Below are positions 1 to 10,357 of a stretch of 64,000 bases of DNA, in pieces (position 1 is the stretch's first letter; each line of letters begins with the position of its first letter). The notes beneath the pieces are model-generated. The model was not told where the DNA came from. It saw only the letters and a list, made by a program, of their open reading frames with translations, and did no database searches. Source of the DNA: Mycoplasmopsis bovis 8790 (lineage in GTDB: Bacteria > Bacillota_I > Bacilli_A > Mycoplasmatales > Metamycoplasmataceae); the NCBI RefSeq assembly GCF_005061465.1, contig NZ_LAUS01000008.1, positions 62,001-126,000 on the forward strand, given 5' to 3'. Both the position numbers and the translations under genes were made by a program.

Positions 1-1614
1 TCTTTCGTTTAATTTTTCAGCAGTTAATTTTGATAAAGCACTTCTAGCTGCTTCTCAAATAATTTCATTAAATGTTGGGTGTGGGTGAATTACGTGAGTC
101 AATGCTGTTACACAAATTCTCTTTTCGATAGCTAAAGCTAATTCGGCTACGTAATCGGTCACATTAGGACCCATTAATGAAGCACCAACAATATGTCCGT
201 CTTTAAGAACAATTAATTTTACTAATCCTTTGGTATCTTCAGCAGCAATTGCTTTACCTAAGGTTGCAAACTTGTATTTAGATACAATAAAGTCTAATCC
301 TTGTTCTTTGGCTTGTTCTTCAGTTAAACCAACTGTAGCAATTTCTGGACTTGTGTAAATACATGCAGGCACTGGTTTTGTAGTTGGATCATATGGAATT
401 CCATATAGATCTAAAATGTGGTGCACAGCTGTAACAGCATGAATGTAAGCAACGTGAGCTAACATGTTTTGGTTTGTAACGTCACCAATTGCATATACGC
501 CTTTTACATTAGTACGTAAGAATTTGTCAACTTTAACTTCACGTCTAGCACCTAATTCAATGCCAACTTCGGCTAATCCTTCAGATGCAGGAACTCTACC
601 TGTAGCAATAAGAATAACTTCAGCAGTAATTTTTTCTTCCTTGCCATCTTTGGTGTAAATTAAGTTTTCGTTATCTTCTAATTTTGTGCTTGTTGCACCG
701 TAGATAACTTCAACTTTTGATTCGGTTTTAAGAATTTTGGCAAATTCGTCAACAATTTCTTTGTCAATTCCAGGAAGCAAACGGTCTTCTCTTTGAATAA
801 TTGTAACTTTGGTACCCATTGATGCATACATTTGAGCAAATTCAACACCAATTACACCACCGCCGACAATAACCATTGATTCAGGCAATGATTTGTCGTT
901 GTTAATAGCTTCACGAGAAGTCATTAACTTGCCGCTTTCGTATCCCTTTTCAAAGCCTTCAAGGAATTTCATTCTGTTAGCGTGGCTACCAGTAGCTAAA
1001 ATAACATTTTTACCACGGTAAACTTTACCATTAACTTCTATTTCTCTAGCACCAACAAACTTTGCAACACCTTCTTCAGTTTGTACTTTTGATGCTTTCA
1101 TTAAGAACTTAACACCACCAGAAAGTTTTGCAACAACTTTGGCTTTACGTTCATGCATTTTAACTCATGATTGTTGATAATCAATTTTTAGATCTTCTAA
1201 ATTAGCAACAACGCCAAATTTAGCAGCATGAATAACTTCTTCTAATGCATGTGTTGATCTAAGCATTGCTTTAGTAGGAATACATCCAATGTTTAAACAA
1301 ACACCACCTCAAAATTCTTTCTCAACAATTAAAGTTTTTAGACCTGCTTTACCAGCCATTTCAGCAGCTAGGTAACCACCAGGGCCTGAACCAACTACTA
1401 TTAAATCAAATTCGTCAGCAACTTCGCCTTCGTATTTAAGTCCTTCATCTTTTCAAGATGAGCATGCTTTCTCTTGTGAACATTCACTTTTAGGGCATGA
1501 AGCTTTGCATGATGATTCACTTGCACAGCTTGAAGCACAAGATGATTTTGATGCTTCACAGCTAGATGCACAACCTGATGCACATGACTTTGTGCATTTT
1601 GATTCTGCTGTCAT
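1..1614 (-). CDS. lpdA: Dihydrolipoamide dehydrogenase (E3) of pyruvate dehydrogenase, 3' end outside window
   Basis: This is the FAD flavoprotein that reoxidises the dihydrolipoyl groups of the pyruvate dehydrogenase complex with NAD+. Seen: an FAD-binding GSGPGG motif near residue 70, the redox disulfide motif [13 protein letters not shown], an NAD-binding [10 protein letters not shown] segment, and the C-terminal catalytic IHPHPTFNE. Several TGA codons are read as Trp. The first ~60 residues are odd: an Ala/Ser/Lys stretch with ten cysteines spaced every 3-7 residues, where some mycoplasma E3 proteins carry a lipoyl domain. The ATG at 1614 is preceded by AGGAGAAT and lies one base after the pdhC stop, so the two genes are co-transcribed. 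The reading frame is still open at base 1. Confidence 0.95.
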
Positions 1615-1615
1615 A

Positions 1616-2350
1616 TTAAAATTCTCCTAATTGTTCTGGGTTTTCGATTAATTCTTTAATTCTGCCTTGGAAACGAGCCATATCAGCACCATCAACTCAT
1701 TGGTGGTCAGCTGCTATTGATAAGTACATTACTTTTCTGTTTTCAACAACACCTTCTTTGTTTAGTTTCAACTCATCAATGATTGCACCAGTAGCTGAAA
1801 TTGCTGTATTGCCTTTGTTCATAATTGGAGAACCGAATAATACGCCGGCACTACCAACGTTTGTGATAGCAAAGCAGCCACCTGTCATATCTGACATTTT
1901 TAGCTTCTTTTCTCTTGCAAGTGTTGATAATCTAACAATTTCTTTTTGAATTTCAATTACACTTAGGTTTTCAACACCTCTAATTACAGGCACAAATAAA
2001 CCGAAAGGTGTGTCAACAGCTATACCAATGTTAAGTGTTCCAGGGTAATATACTTTACCTTCAACACCATCTCATCTAGCAGCAAAAGATGGGTATTCGC
2101 TTAAAGCAATAGCTGAAGCTTTAACTATTCATGATAAGAATGTTAATTTAACATTGTGTTCTTCAAAAACTTTGTCTTTAACTTTTGCACGTAAGTTTCA
2201 AAGATTTGTAACATCAGCTTTTAAAACTAATGAACAGTATGCTGATGATTCTAAAACTTCTTTTAAGTTTTTAGCAATAGCCTTACGAATTCCTGAAATA
2301 GGAGCTTCTTTTTCTTCTAGTGGTTTAACTTTTGCGAGCTCAACAGCCAT
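1616..2350 (-). CDS. pdhC: Dihydrolipoamide acetyltransferase (E2), catalytic domain only
   Basis: This 244-residue protein matches only the C-terminal acyltransferase domain of E2, which moves acetyl groups from lipoyl-lysine to CoA. Seen: an N-terminal SGIRKAIAKNL-type helix, the FGLFVPVIRGVE segment and the catalytic DHQWVDGAD near the C terminus (HxxxDG active site kept). Family members normally carry one or more lipoyl domains and a subunit-binding domain ahead of this; neither is present here. The ATG overlaps the TAA of the preceding small ORF by one base (TAATG), which suggests translational coupling. Downstream, lpdA starts one base after this stop. Confidence 0.9.
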
Positions 2351-2574
2351 TATTTACCTTCTTTTCTTGCTCTAATAGCTCTTTCACGAGGTGTAAGGTT
2401 TTCTTCATCTTTCGAGCAAGCGCTACTTTCCTTGCATGATGTTTCTTTCTTCTTTGGCTTAGCGAATGCAGAAAAATCAAGTAATTCATCTGAAACTTGA
2501 ATTTGACCTACAACAGCAGGCGCATCAGCTTTTTTGCAGCTTGACTTTTCTTCGCCAGTGTCTTTAAATAACAT
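2350..2574 (-). CDS. Small cysteine-containing protein resembling an E2 inter-domain linker
   Basis: A 74-residue ORF with a strong GGAGG ribosome site seven bases before its ATG. The stretch AVVGQIQVSDELLDF resembles the sequence that follows the lipoyl domain in Gram-positive E2 proteins. It is flanked by Lys/Glu-rich segments with five cysteines (SSCKK, TSCKESSACSK). No lipoyl DKA motif and no complete subunit-binding domain are visible. Its stop overlaps the pdhC start. It may be a detached remnant of the E2 N terminus that is still translated, perhaps helping to tether E2 and E3, whose N terminus is also cysteine-rich. The function is inferred from position only. Confidence 0.6.
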   Translation of the reverse strand: MLFKDTGEEKSSCKKADAPAVVGQIQVSDELLDFSAFAKPKKKETSCKESSACSKDEENLTPRERAIRARKEGK

Positions 2575-2619
2575 ATTTACCTCCGTACGGTTATATTTAT
2601 TAAGTTTTTAAATTTAAAA

Positions 2620-2646
2620 ACGTAGATTTAGTAAATAAATCTACGT
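2620..2646 (-). terminator. Rho-independent terminator after pdhB
   Basis: An 11-bp perfect stem (ACGTAGATTTA and its complement) with a five-base loop, followed on the minus strand by five T. It separates the pdhA-pdhB unit from the linker ORF-pdhC-lpdA unit, so the latter probably has its own promoter in the AT-rich 2580-2615 stretch. Confidence 0.7.
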
Positions 2647-2710
2647 AAATTATATTATAAAACAAATAGCATATTCACACTTTTTGTTTTATGCGTTGTA
2701 GGTTAGTTTA

Positions 2711-3697
2711 TTAGCCTAACATTTCTTCGATAACTTTAGCAATGTGTTCTTTGTTAAAGAAGAATTGTTTTTCTAAAACAGGAAGAGGAATTGTTACGTC
2801 AGCTGTGTTTAGTCTTCTTGGTTTAGCAACTAAATCATCGAAACATTCTTCGTTAACAATTGTAATAATTTCTGAGTTAATTGAAAGTGTTTCAACAGCT
2901 TCAGAAATTGCTAATAAACGACCTGTTTTCTTAACTGAAGAAACTATAGTTTCTTTGTCAAGAGGTTTAAGAGTTCTTAAGTCGATAACTTCGATTGAGT
3001 AGTCTTTACCTTTTTCTTGTAATAACTTAAGAGCACCAAGAGTTTCGTGTAATACGTGACCGTATGCTGTAATTGTCAAGTCTTCACCAGGAACAACAAC
3101 ATTTGCTTTACCAATTTCAATTGTGTAGTATTCAGCTGGGATTTCTTGTTTGAAGGCACGGTAGTCATGTTTGTGTTCTAAGAAAATAACTGGGTCATTA
3201 TCTTCAATAGCAGCTAACATTAAACCTTTTGTGTCATAAGGTGTAGCAGGCATTATAACTTTTAGACCAGGAACATGTGAGTAAATTGCTTCTAGAGCTT
3301 CTGAGTGGTGTTCTAGAGCTTTAACCCCACCACCACAAGGCATTCTAACAACCATTGGACATGAGTAAACACCGTGTGATCTTGTTCTATAACGAGCAGC
3401 GTTTGTGAAAATTTGGTTCATAGCTGGGAATGAGAAACCTGAGAATTGAATTTCAACAACTGGTCTTAATCCTGCAGCAGAAGCACCAACAGCTGATCCT
3501 GCGATACCACCTTCAGAAATTGGTGAGTCTCATACTCTTTGGTCACCATATTTCTTTTGAAGACCTTCAGTAGCACGGAATACACCACCTTCAAAACCTG
3601 CATCTTCACCATAAATAACTACATTAGGGAATTTTTCCATTGCTAAATCTAATGCGTGATTTAAGGCACCAATGTTATTTAATGAAATTTTTTCCAT
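2711..3697 (-). CDS. pdhB: Pyruvate dehydrogenase E1 component, beta subunit
   Basis: Beta subunit of the thiamine-diphosphate-dependent pyruvate decarboxylase, partner of PdhA 36 bp upstream. The 328-residue length is normal for E1 beta. Seen: an N-terminal LALDLAMEKFPNVVIYGEDAG-type segment with the conserved Glu, QIFTNAARYRTRS, the MPCGGGVKALEHHS region, and a C-terminal transketolase-like domain with EVIDLRTLKPLD. The ATG at 3697 has AAGGAGATAT just upstream. A hairpin terminator follows the gene. Confidence 0.95.
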
Positions 3698-3733
3698 TAT
3701 ATATCTCCTTTATAAAATCAAAAATTGGAATAA

Positions 3734-4825
3734 TTATTTACCAAATAATTTTCTGTTTGTTTCTTTTTGTCTTACTAAATCTGCAGGTAATTTTTCGTAT
3801 GTGTAGTCGTAAATGTGATCAAATGATGTTGCCTCACATAATTCTTTTGAAAGTGCGTATGCAGCTTTAGCTTCTTCAGCAGCAGCTTCTGATCAAACCT
3901 TAATGTCTTCTTCAGTAATAAGTTTTTCTGAAAGAAGGTAAGCTTCGATACGGTGGAATGGTTCTCATTTTTCTTTTTCTTCTTCTAGTTCTCTAGAACG
4001 GTAAACTCTAGGGTTATCACTAGTTGTGTGTTGACCTTGACGTCATGTAACCATTTCAACTAAAACAGGTCCATTTCCTTCTCTTACATAGTCATAAACT
4101 TCTTGCATAACTTCGTTAACAGCAATTAAGTCGTTGCCATCTACACGAACACCTGGCATATCATATGACTTAGCTCTTTGTGAAAGAGTCTTAACAATGT
4201 AACTGTTGTGTTCAGGAACAGAAATTGCTCATTGGTTATTCATAACAACTGTAACAAGTGGTCATTTACGAACTGAAGCCATGTTTAGTCCTTCATGGAA
4301 TTCACCTTCGTTTGTTCCACCATTACCGATTGTAACCATAGCTAATGCTTTTTTGCCTTGGTATTTAAGTGCTTGTGCAACACCAGCAGCAATAGGAACT
4401 TGTGAACCAATAACAACGTGAATTGGTAATGTATTTGTTCCAGCAAATGCTGATCCAATTTCAGAACCTTGTCAGTATGAATAAATTTTATCCATAGAAA
4501 TTCCACGTGCTAATTGAGTTGGTAATACACGGTAGTGTGGAATAAATCAGTCTTCTTTGTTAAGATTGTAACCAATACCTGTTAAAGCAGCTTCTTCACC
4601 TAATGCAGGAGCAAAAGTACCTAAACGACCAGTTTTTTGTAATGTTAATGAGTATAAGTCTCATTGACGAGATCTAATCATATTTTTGTACATTTCAACT
4701 AGTTTTTTCTTGGTTTCTTCTGATGGTTTAAATTCTTGAATTAATTTTCCATCAATATCAAGAAAACGAACTGTTTCATTTGGGTCGCTAGTAGCGTGAC
4801 CTGGTTTAACATATTTATAATTCAT
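3734..4825 (-). CDS. pdhA: Pyruvate dehydrogenase E1 component, alpha subunit
   Basis: Alpha subunit of the ThDP-dependent E1 that decarboxylates pyruvate and reductively acetylates lipoate; 363 residues, normal for the family. Seen: PALGEEAALTGIG, DWFIPHYR (Trp from TGA), MNNQWAISVP and the phosphorylation-loop-like HTTSDNPRVYRS. The ThDP/Mg motif that usually reads GDG reads GNG here (GNGGTNEGEFHEG), with the NN of the motif ~27 residues on. The ATG at 4825 follows ATAGGAGAAG, and a TATAAT lies at 4902-4907. pdhB follows after 36 bp. Confidence 0.95.
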
Positions 4826-4901
4826 TCGCTTCTCCTATAATTGAATAAATAATCTCAAATATAATTGCACTTTTATGCGCATATCATTTAGAGATATTAA
4901 T

Positions 4902-4907
4902 ATTATA
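4902..4907 (-). promoter_or_regulatory. Predicted -10 box for pdhA-pdhB
   Basis: A perfect TATAAT on the minus strand about 75 bases before the pdhA start. No convincing -35 was seen, which is usual for mycoplasma promoters. Confidence 0.5.
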
Positions 4908-5044
4908 CTTACATTAGGAGAAAAAAATTAAAAATGTAATTTTTGCCATTTTTTTGCTTTCATAAGTGTGTTTATGTCAATATTGAAGAAAATAAAAGTA
5001 TAATTTGAATTTAATTATTGGTTATTAATTTTGCTGAGTTTACT

Positions 5045-5734
5045 ATGGAGAATTTTTCTTTAATTTTATTTATTATTTCTGTCTCGCTTACATTTTTAAG
5101 CGGTCTTGCTATATATGTTTTTGTGTCTCTAAATTGATACAAATTTAATAGCTATAGATATGCATTTGTTAAGTCATCAATTATTTATAATGAGCTAAAA
5201 GTGAGAGATAGCTATATTGACAATCTATTCAAATCATTTAGTTTTATTGCTCTTTATTTTGCTTTGTGTTCTATCTTAAATTTATTTGGAATTATTAGCT
5301 TTATTTATGCTTTTATAGCAAAAATTAATTCTGCTATAACTTGATATCAGATTGCTTGTTTTATAGCCTTTATTCTTTTTGTTTACTTGTCAATTTCTAC
5401 TGCTAATCAAATTAAAGATATTAAAAAGTGGAAAGTGACTAATAGCTCTATTTCAAAGGCTTATTTGATTGAGAAAAAAATAAAAAAAGACACCGAAATT
5501 AAACAACTACCATTGCCTAAAGATGAATTAAAATTAATTGCTTTTTCAGGTAAAAGAAGAATAAGCTTTTATGTAAAACTTTCCAAAAATTTCGAAACTA
5601 AATCTTTTGAAAGCCAGCAGGAAGAAATCTATAGCAAGCTAATATTTGACTTTCATAACACTAAATTTGAAAATGGCGCTGACTTGGATATTAATATGCT
5701 TAAGTCAATATTTAACAAATATGAAATTATTTAA
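5045..5734 (+). CDS. Hypothetical membrane protein
   Basis: A 229-residue protein of unknown function, with TGA-encoded Trp in the membrane part. Seen: a first membrane segment at about residues 4-30 (LILFIISVSLTFLSG...), two more between ~60 and 120 (FIALYFALCSILNLFG, then ACFIAFILFVYL), and a basic soluble C-terminal half of ~110 residues rich in Lys, Glu and Phe. A TATAAT at 4999-5004 could be its promoter; no clear Shine-Dalgarno precedes the ATG. It stands alone on the plus strand between two minus-strand operons. I do not recognise a family. Confidence 0.75.
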
Positions 5735-5796
5735 TAATATGCCCAATAAGCTTATAAAACAATTGTTTTAGTAAATTTTGCTTTAGTTAAAATTAA

Positions 5797-5820
5797 AAAA
5801 TTAGGAGCAGTCCTAATTTT
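5797..5820. terminator. Bidirectional terminator between the membrane-protein gene and trxB
   Basis: A 10-bp perfect stem (AAAATTAGGA / TCCTAATTTT) with loop GCAG and A/T runs on both sides. It can serve the plus-strand gene ending at 5734 and the minus-strand trxB unit ending at 5841. Confidence 0.8.
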
Positions 5821-5840
5821 CATTTTATTTGCTTTTTTTC

Positions 5841-6764
5841 TTATTTTAAAGAGTTTCAAATTTCTTTAGCTGCTATTGCACCATCAGAAGCTGCTGTTAC
5901 AATTTGGCGAATTTCTTTGTCTCTTATATCGCCAACAGCATATATTCCTTGAACTTCCGTTTGCATTTTTTCATTAGTTTTGATATAACCTTTTTCATTG
6001 GTTATATTTAAATCTTTTGCAAATTCAGAAGTAGGAATAAAGCCTATCATTGGGAAAAGTCCGTCACAATCTAGTGTTGTAATTTTGCCGTCTGTGCCTA
6101 TTAAATTGATCTTTTCGACAAAGTCTTTGCCTTCAAGACTCTTAATATAAGTGTTTGTGATTAATGTAATTCTTGGCTCCGCTTTTACCTTTTCAACTGT
6201 GATATCTTCAGCATAGAACTTATCACTCCTTGTTATCAAGGTAATTTTGTCAGTAAACGATGTTAAATATAAAGCTTCTTCAAAAGCTGAATTACCGTCA
6301 CCTAAAACAAAAACATTTTTGTTTCTAAATAATGGTCCATCGCAAACAGCGCAGTAGCTGATGCCTTTTCTGTCAAATTTAGCAAAATTCTCTATATCAG
6401 TAGGCTTACGGTTTACTAAACCAGTAGCAATAATAACTGTTTTAGTTTGAATAACATCGCCATTTTTAAGCACAACCTCTTGTAAAAATTCCTTAGCATG
6501 CTTAATAGAAACTACTTCAGCGCTTTTAAACTTAGCTCCAAATGCCATAGCATGTGAATAAAGTGTGTCTGAAAGTTCAAATCCACTTATTTTTTTAAAA
6601 CCCAGTCAGTTTTCAACTTCCGAAGTTGAATTAATTTTTCCGCCTGGCACTTCTTTTTCAATAATTAAGGTCTTTAATCCGCTTCTAGATGCATATAAAG
6701 CAGCATTAAGCCCACCTGGGCCAGATCCGATAATTACTACATCATACATTGCTTCACTACTCAT
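5841..6764 (-). CDS. trxB: Thioredoxin reductase
   Basis: FAD/NADPH enzyme that reduces thioredoxin in the cytosol; 307 residues, normal length. Seen: an N-terminal [18 protein letters not shown]-binding motif, the redox-active CAVC in [11 protein letters not shown], the NADPH-binding [10 protein letters not shown], and a C-terminal [20 protein letters not shown]. The ATG at 6764 was chosen over an internal ATG five codons later because AAGGTGG lies nine bases before it. It starts one base after the lgt stop, so it is the last gene of hprK-lgt-trxB. Confidence 0.95.
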
Positions 6765-6765
6765 T

Positions 6766-7749
6766 TTAAGATACCACCTTTGTTATTGGTTTAGATTTTT
6801 TAGTCTTAAATCTAGTTTTTTCTATTCAAGCAATATATTCTTCAGGGTGAGCATATTGATATATAAACCTTCCTCTTTTCCACTCTCTAACATAATGAGT
6901 AGGGTTGAAGAACTGGAAGAATATAAATGCTATTCCACCTAAAACAGCAAATGCATAAGCAGCACCAACATAAATCTCTTGTCTATAATCTCTTAATGGT
7001 TCCATTGCAATACGTACTAGACCATATCACACAAAATATAATGGAGCTGTTGCACCTGGTTTTAGTAATGACATTTGATTAATAACTCATACTAAAATTA
7101 TATATGCAAATAAGTTAACTATTGATTCATACAAGAATAATGGGTATCTATAACCAGTTCCACTTTCGTCTTTTAGGAACATATTTTCAGCAAATGCTTT
7201 ACCAAAAATTAATGAACTAGCGCCACTGTAGTCTATTCTTCCATAAACTTCATGGTTAGCATAGTTACCCCAACGACCGATAACTTGACCAATTAGTATT
7301 GTAGGTATGATAATATCACAAGCTTTTCTAATATCAACTTTGTCTCTTTTGAAATATACATATGTAAGGTCAACAATAACAGCGAGCACAACTCCACCTT
7401 GAATACTAAGTCCACCTTCTCAGACTTTGTATCAGTTCCGCCAATTATAATTTGGATTATTTATGGCTTGGTCAACCTCATTTCAAATACGAGCACCTAA
7501 AATTGCCATAGGTATTGTTAAAAATATCAATGTTAATAATATTTCTCACTCATATTTTGCTCTTCTTCAAAAAATAACAATTGTTAATATAGCAGCAATC
7601 ATCCCAAGCATCATTGTAAGCGAATAAGTGTGAATGGGCAATGTTCCAATACGGAATAAAACGCTTGCTTCGTTAGCAATTTTTCCTGCCTCAGGCGTTC
7701 AAACGCCAGGATACACATGTCAGTTACCTATTTTATCTGCATTATTCAT
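6766..7749 (-). CDS. lgt: Prolipoprotein diacylglyceryl transferase
   Basis: Membrane enzyme that moves diacylglyceryl from phosphatidylglycerol to the lipobox cysteine of lipoproteins; 327 residues with multiple hydrophobic segments. Seen: the Lgt signature region [14 protein letters not shown], an upstream [10 protein letters not shown], and YPLFLYES. In this wall-less organism it lipidates surface proteins such as those at 15.7 and 17.5 kb. The ATG at 7749 follows AGGAGGTGAGT and overlaps the hprK end by eight bases. hprK-lgt-trxB is a common order in Firmicutes and mollicutes. Confidence 0.95.
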
Positions 7750-8704
7750 ACTCACCTCCTTTGTCTGTTTCATTGTCTAATTCAATAGATCTTGATGAAA
7801 GCAATGACAGAGCATCAAAACCTTCTTTTTTGGCTCTAAATGCAATAACAGCAGCTTCAATTAATGAAGAAACTGATGCACCTTCCTTAATTGGTACTTG
7901 AACCTTAGGAATTTTGCCGCCTAAGACATCATAAAACATCTCTCGGTCACCCAATCTATCTAATTTATCGTAATCTACGTCAGCTTTATCAACTAATTCA
8001 ACACACAAACCTATAACAGTTCCATTCATTACTGACTTAACTCCATAAGCTTGCTTTATATTAATTAAACCTGTGCCTCTAACTTCTAATAAATCTTTTG
8101 TTAGTAAGGGACTTTGGCCATAATAATTAGCGCCAATGTGCTTCACTAAAACTGCATCATCAGCTATAAATAAATGTCCTCTTTGTATTAACTCATGAGC
8201 AGCTTCTGACTTTCCAATACCAGATTGGCCGACAATCAAAACACCTATACCATGAATTGAGACTAAACAAGCGTGAACTTGTGTTTCTTCTGAATAAAAA
8301 TCGCTTAAGTATGTACCAATTGTTGAAGTGATTTTAGAAGTGCTTTTGTCAGAAATGTATAAAGGAACCTTAAATTCATTGCACACATTTTTGATAATCT
8401 CGTATTGATTTTCTAAAACCCCTTTTGATAAAATCAGTAATGGTGGCTCAACTGATAATATACGTCTAAGTAGCAAAACAAAATCATCTTTAGACAAAGT
8501 TTCAAAATAGAGCGATTCTTTTGTTCCTCAACATATAACATTGTCGCTATATCTTTTGTTGTTAATTATGCCTGCAATTTCTAATCCCAGCCTGTGAATC
8601 GAAGGCAATTTTATGTCTCTGAATTTTAACTCTTGGTCAGCATTAACTAACTTGATTTCAAATTTATTAATGACCTTTGACACATTTATAACTTTATTAG
8701 ACAT
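7742..8704 (-). CDS. hprK: HPr kinase/phosphorylase
   Basis: Phosphorylates and dephosphorylates HPr on its regulatory serine and so links the sugar phosphotransferase system to glycolytic state. 320 residues, normal length. Seen: the Walker A GQSGIGKSE in the second half, the following DDAVLVKHIGANYYG, the VRGTGLINIK segment, and the HprK signature area DKLDRLGDREMFYDVLGGKIPK. The ATG at 8704 has AAAGGAAAAT upstream. Its 3' end overlaps lgt. Confidence 0.95.
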
Positions 8705-8840
8705 ATTTTCCTTTGTGTGTTAATTAATGATTTAATTATATATTAAATAATTAACAGTCATAATAGCATTTCATAGCACATTTTTGATAAAATTATGCTA
8801 TAAATTAGGATTATTGGTAAATTTGTGTGCATGAATTTAT

Positions 8841-9230
8841 TTAGTTAGAATAATCAATATATCCATGCGGATATTTCTTACACCCAGCTTTTATATAGCG
8901 CCTAACTCATAGCTTGGCTTTAGCTTCGTTGTCTTTATCAATTGCAATTATTGCTTTGTGCAGAAAAATTTTTACAACTATAAATCATAAACATAAGCTA
9001 ATTATAAGTGGGAATAAAACATTTATAAAAACTAAGGTCATAACATTAGATGTATTAAATTCTAATCTAGCTACAACAACATCAGACCATATCATTAGAC
9101 CAATTAGAACTAAAATTGCGGGAAAAATGCTGCGATATGACATCTGCACATCTCTTCTCATTGTTAATTTATTAGCTTTGACGACTTCATATCAAACATT
9201 AGTTTTTTCTTCTAGTGTGTATTTGCCCAT
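8841..9230 (-). CDS. Small membrane protein of unknown function
   Basis: A 129-residue protein with two strongly hydrophobic segments (FPAILVLIGLMIW, then MTLVFINVLFPLIISLCLWFIVV), a basic N terminus and a basic cytoplasmic-type C tail ending in YPHGYIDYSN. Two TGA codons encode Trp. It lies 27 bp downstream of rbgA on the same strand and probably belongs to that transcript. I do not recognise a family. Confidence 0.7.
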
Positions 9231-9257
9231 AATTTGCCTTTCTAATTTTTATTTATT

Positions 9258-10118
9258 TTAATCAAATGTTACGCCCTTAAGGTTTCTAACTCAGTTTATA
9301 AAAAAGGTATATGTTTTATTAAAATCATATTTATTATTTTTCACATAACCCTTTAAAACAGCAATTTTGGTCAAAACATTGTATGTCTTGATTTCATTTA
9401 AATTGCCTAAGTCATCTTCAGTTAATTTAAACTCGTCTATAAGCAATTTTGGATAGTAATCGGCCAATACTTTTAAAAAATTGGTAAAAAGAAACTTTTG
9501 TGGAAATATGTTTGTCTCAATTGAGCCAATCATTGCAAGCTTAGTAGCTGCATATTGATCTGTTAATTTTGGCAACAAAATTCCAGGTGTGTCCATAAAG
9601 AAAAAATTATCCACAGTTACTCATTTTTTGGCTCTTGTTACCCCAGGATAATTTGCAACTTGCAAACTCTTTTTGTTAGAAACTAAATTTATTAAAGTGC
9701 TTTTGCCGGCATTTGGAATGCCCATTACAAATGCTTTTATTCTAGAGTTTATAAGCCCTTTTTGCTTATCTTTAGCAACTTTAGATTCAGTTATCTTTTT
9801 AAGCTTATTAATAATTATATTTTTGCTTTTAGGGTTTCTTAAATCTAGTCATAAAAGCATAGAACTCCCGAATCTTTTTTCTATTGCTGCTTTTTTTGAA
9901 ACGTCCATTAAGTCACTCTTTGTAATTATGAATACTCTAGGTTTTGAAGGCGAAATAGAATCAAAATCTTCATTGTAACTACTAATTGGGCATCTTGCAT
10001 CTAAAACAATAATAAAAACATCAGCTAATGACGCGTTTTCTTTGATTTCACGCATCCCTTTAGCCATATGACCAGGATATCAATTAATTAATTGTTGATT
10101 TTCTGTATCGTTATTCAT
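9258..10118 (-). CDS. rbgA: Ribosome biogenesis GTPase A (YlqF)
   Basis: Circularly permuted GTPase needed for late 50S assembly. The motif order is the permuted one: G4 TKSD near residue 65, then G1 GIPNAGKST, then G3 DTPG. 286 residues, normal for RbgA. The N terminus has the family's INWYPGHMAKGMREIKE. The ATG overlaps the TAA of the upstream DivIVA-like gene (TAATG), so the two are translationally coupled. In B. subtilis rbgA lies near rnhB and trmD; that neighbourhood is not kept here. Confidence 0.95.
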
Positions 10119-10351
10119 TACTTTCTTTCATTTCTTAATATTGATATTTCAGATTCTAATTCAGTTATTTCATTTTGATGTTTTGAAGCAATTTCGCTTT
10201 GTTTATTTTTTAGCAATTTAATTTCTGATTCTAAATTGTTTATTGTGTCTAAAAGCGAATTTATATATGAATTTACTTCAGTAACTGAGTAGCCATTTAA
10301 TTCTCTAGAAAAATTTTTAATTAAAAATTCATCATTTAGTCTCTTTTGCAT
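10118..10351 (-). CDS. Short DivIVA/GpsB-like coiled-coil protein
   Basis: A 77-residue protein. The N-terminal third (FSRELNGYSVTEVNSYINSL) matches the DivIVA N-terminal pattern of Phe, Gly-Tyr and Glu-Val positions that sense membranes. The rest is a heptad-like coiled coil (LESEIKLLKNKQSEI...). It is shorter than GpsB (~98 residues) and lacks the C-terminal tetramerising helix. A role at the division site is plausible but inferred. The stop overlaps the rbgA start; the ribosome site is TAGGAAAAA. Confidence 0.7.
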   Translation of the reverse strand: MQKRLNDEFLIKNFSRELNGYSVTEVNSYINSLLDTINNLESEIKLLKNKQSEIASKHQNEITELESEISILRNERK

Positions 10352-10357
10352 TTTTTC

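Noticed and set aside
1401-1583. His/Lys/Val-rich 60-codon minus-strand frame
   Set aside because: It is another frame of the cysteine-rich repeats at the lpdA start; the repeat pattern makes it look protein-like.
5753-5761. Recurring intergenic TATAAAACA (also 42142, 44655, and on the minus strand at 37371 and 54183)
   Set aside because: The same word is frequent inside genes as Tyr-Lys-Thr codons, and one copy is simply part of the serS terminator stem; no evidence for a dispersed repeat.
8914-9261. Open frame of ~115 codons on the plus strand
   Set aside because: It is the complement of the small membrane-protein gene at 8841-9230, which has a better start, a coherent hydrophobic pattern and operon context.
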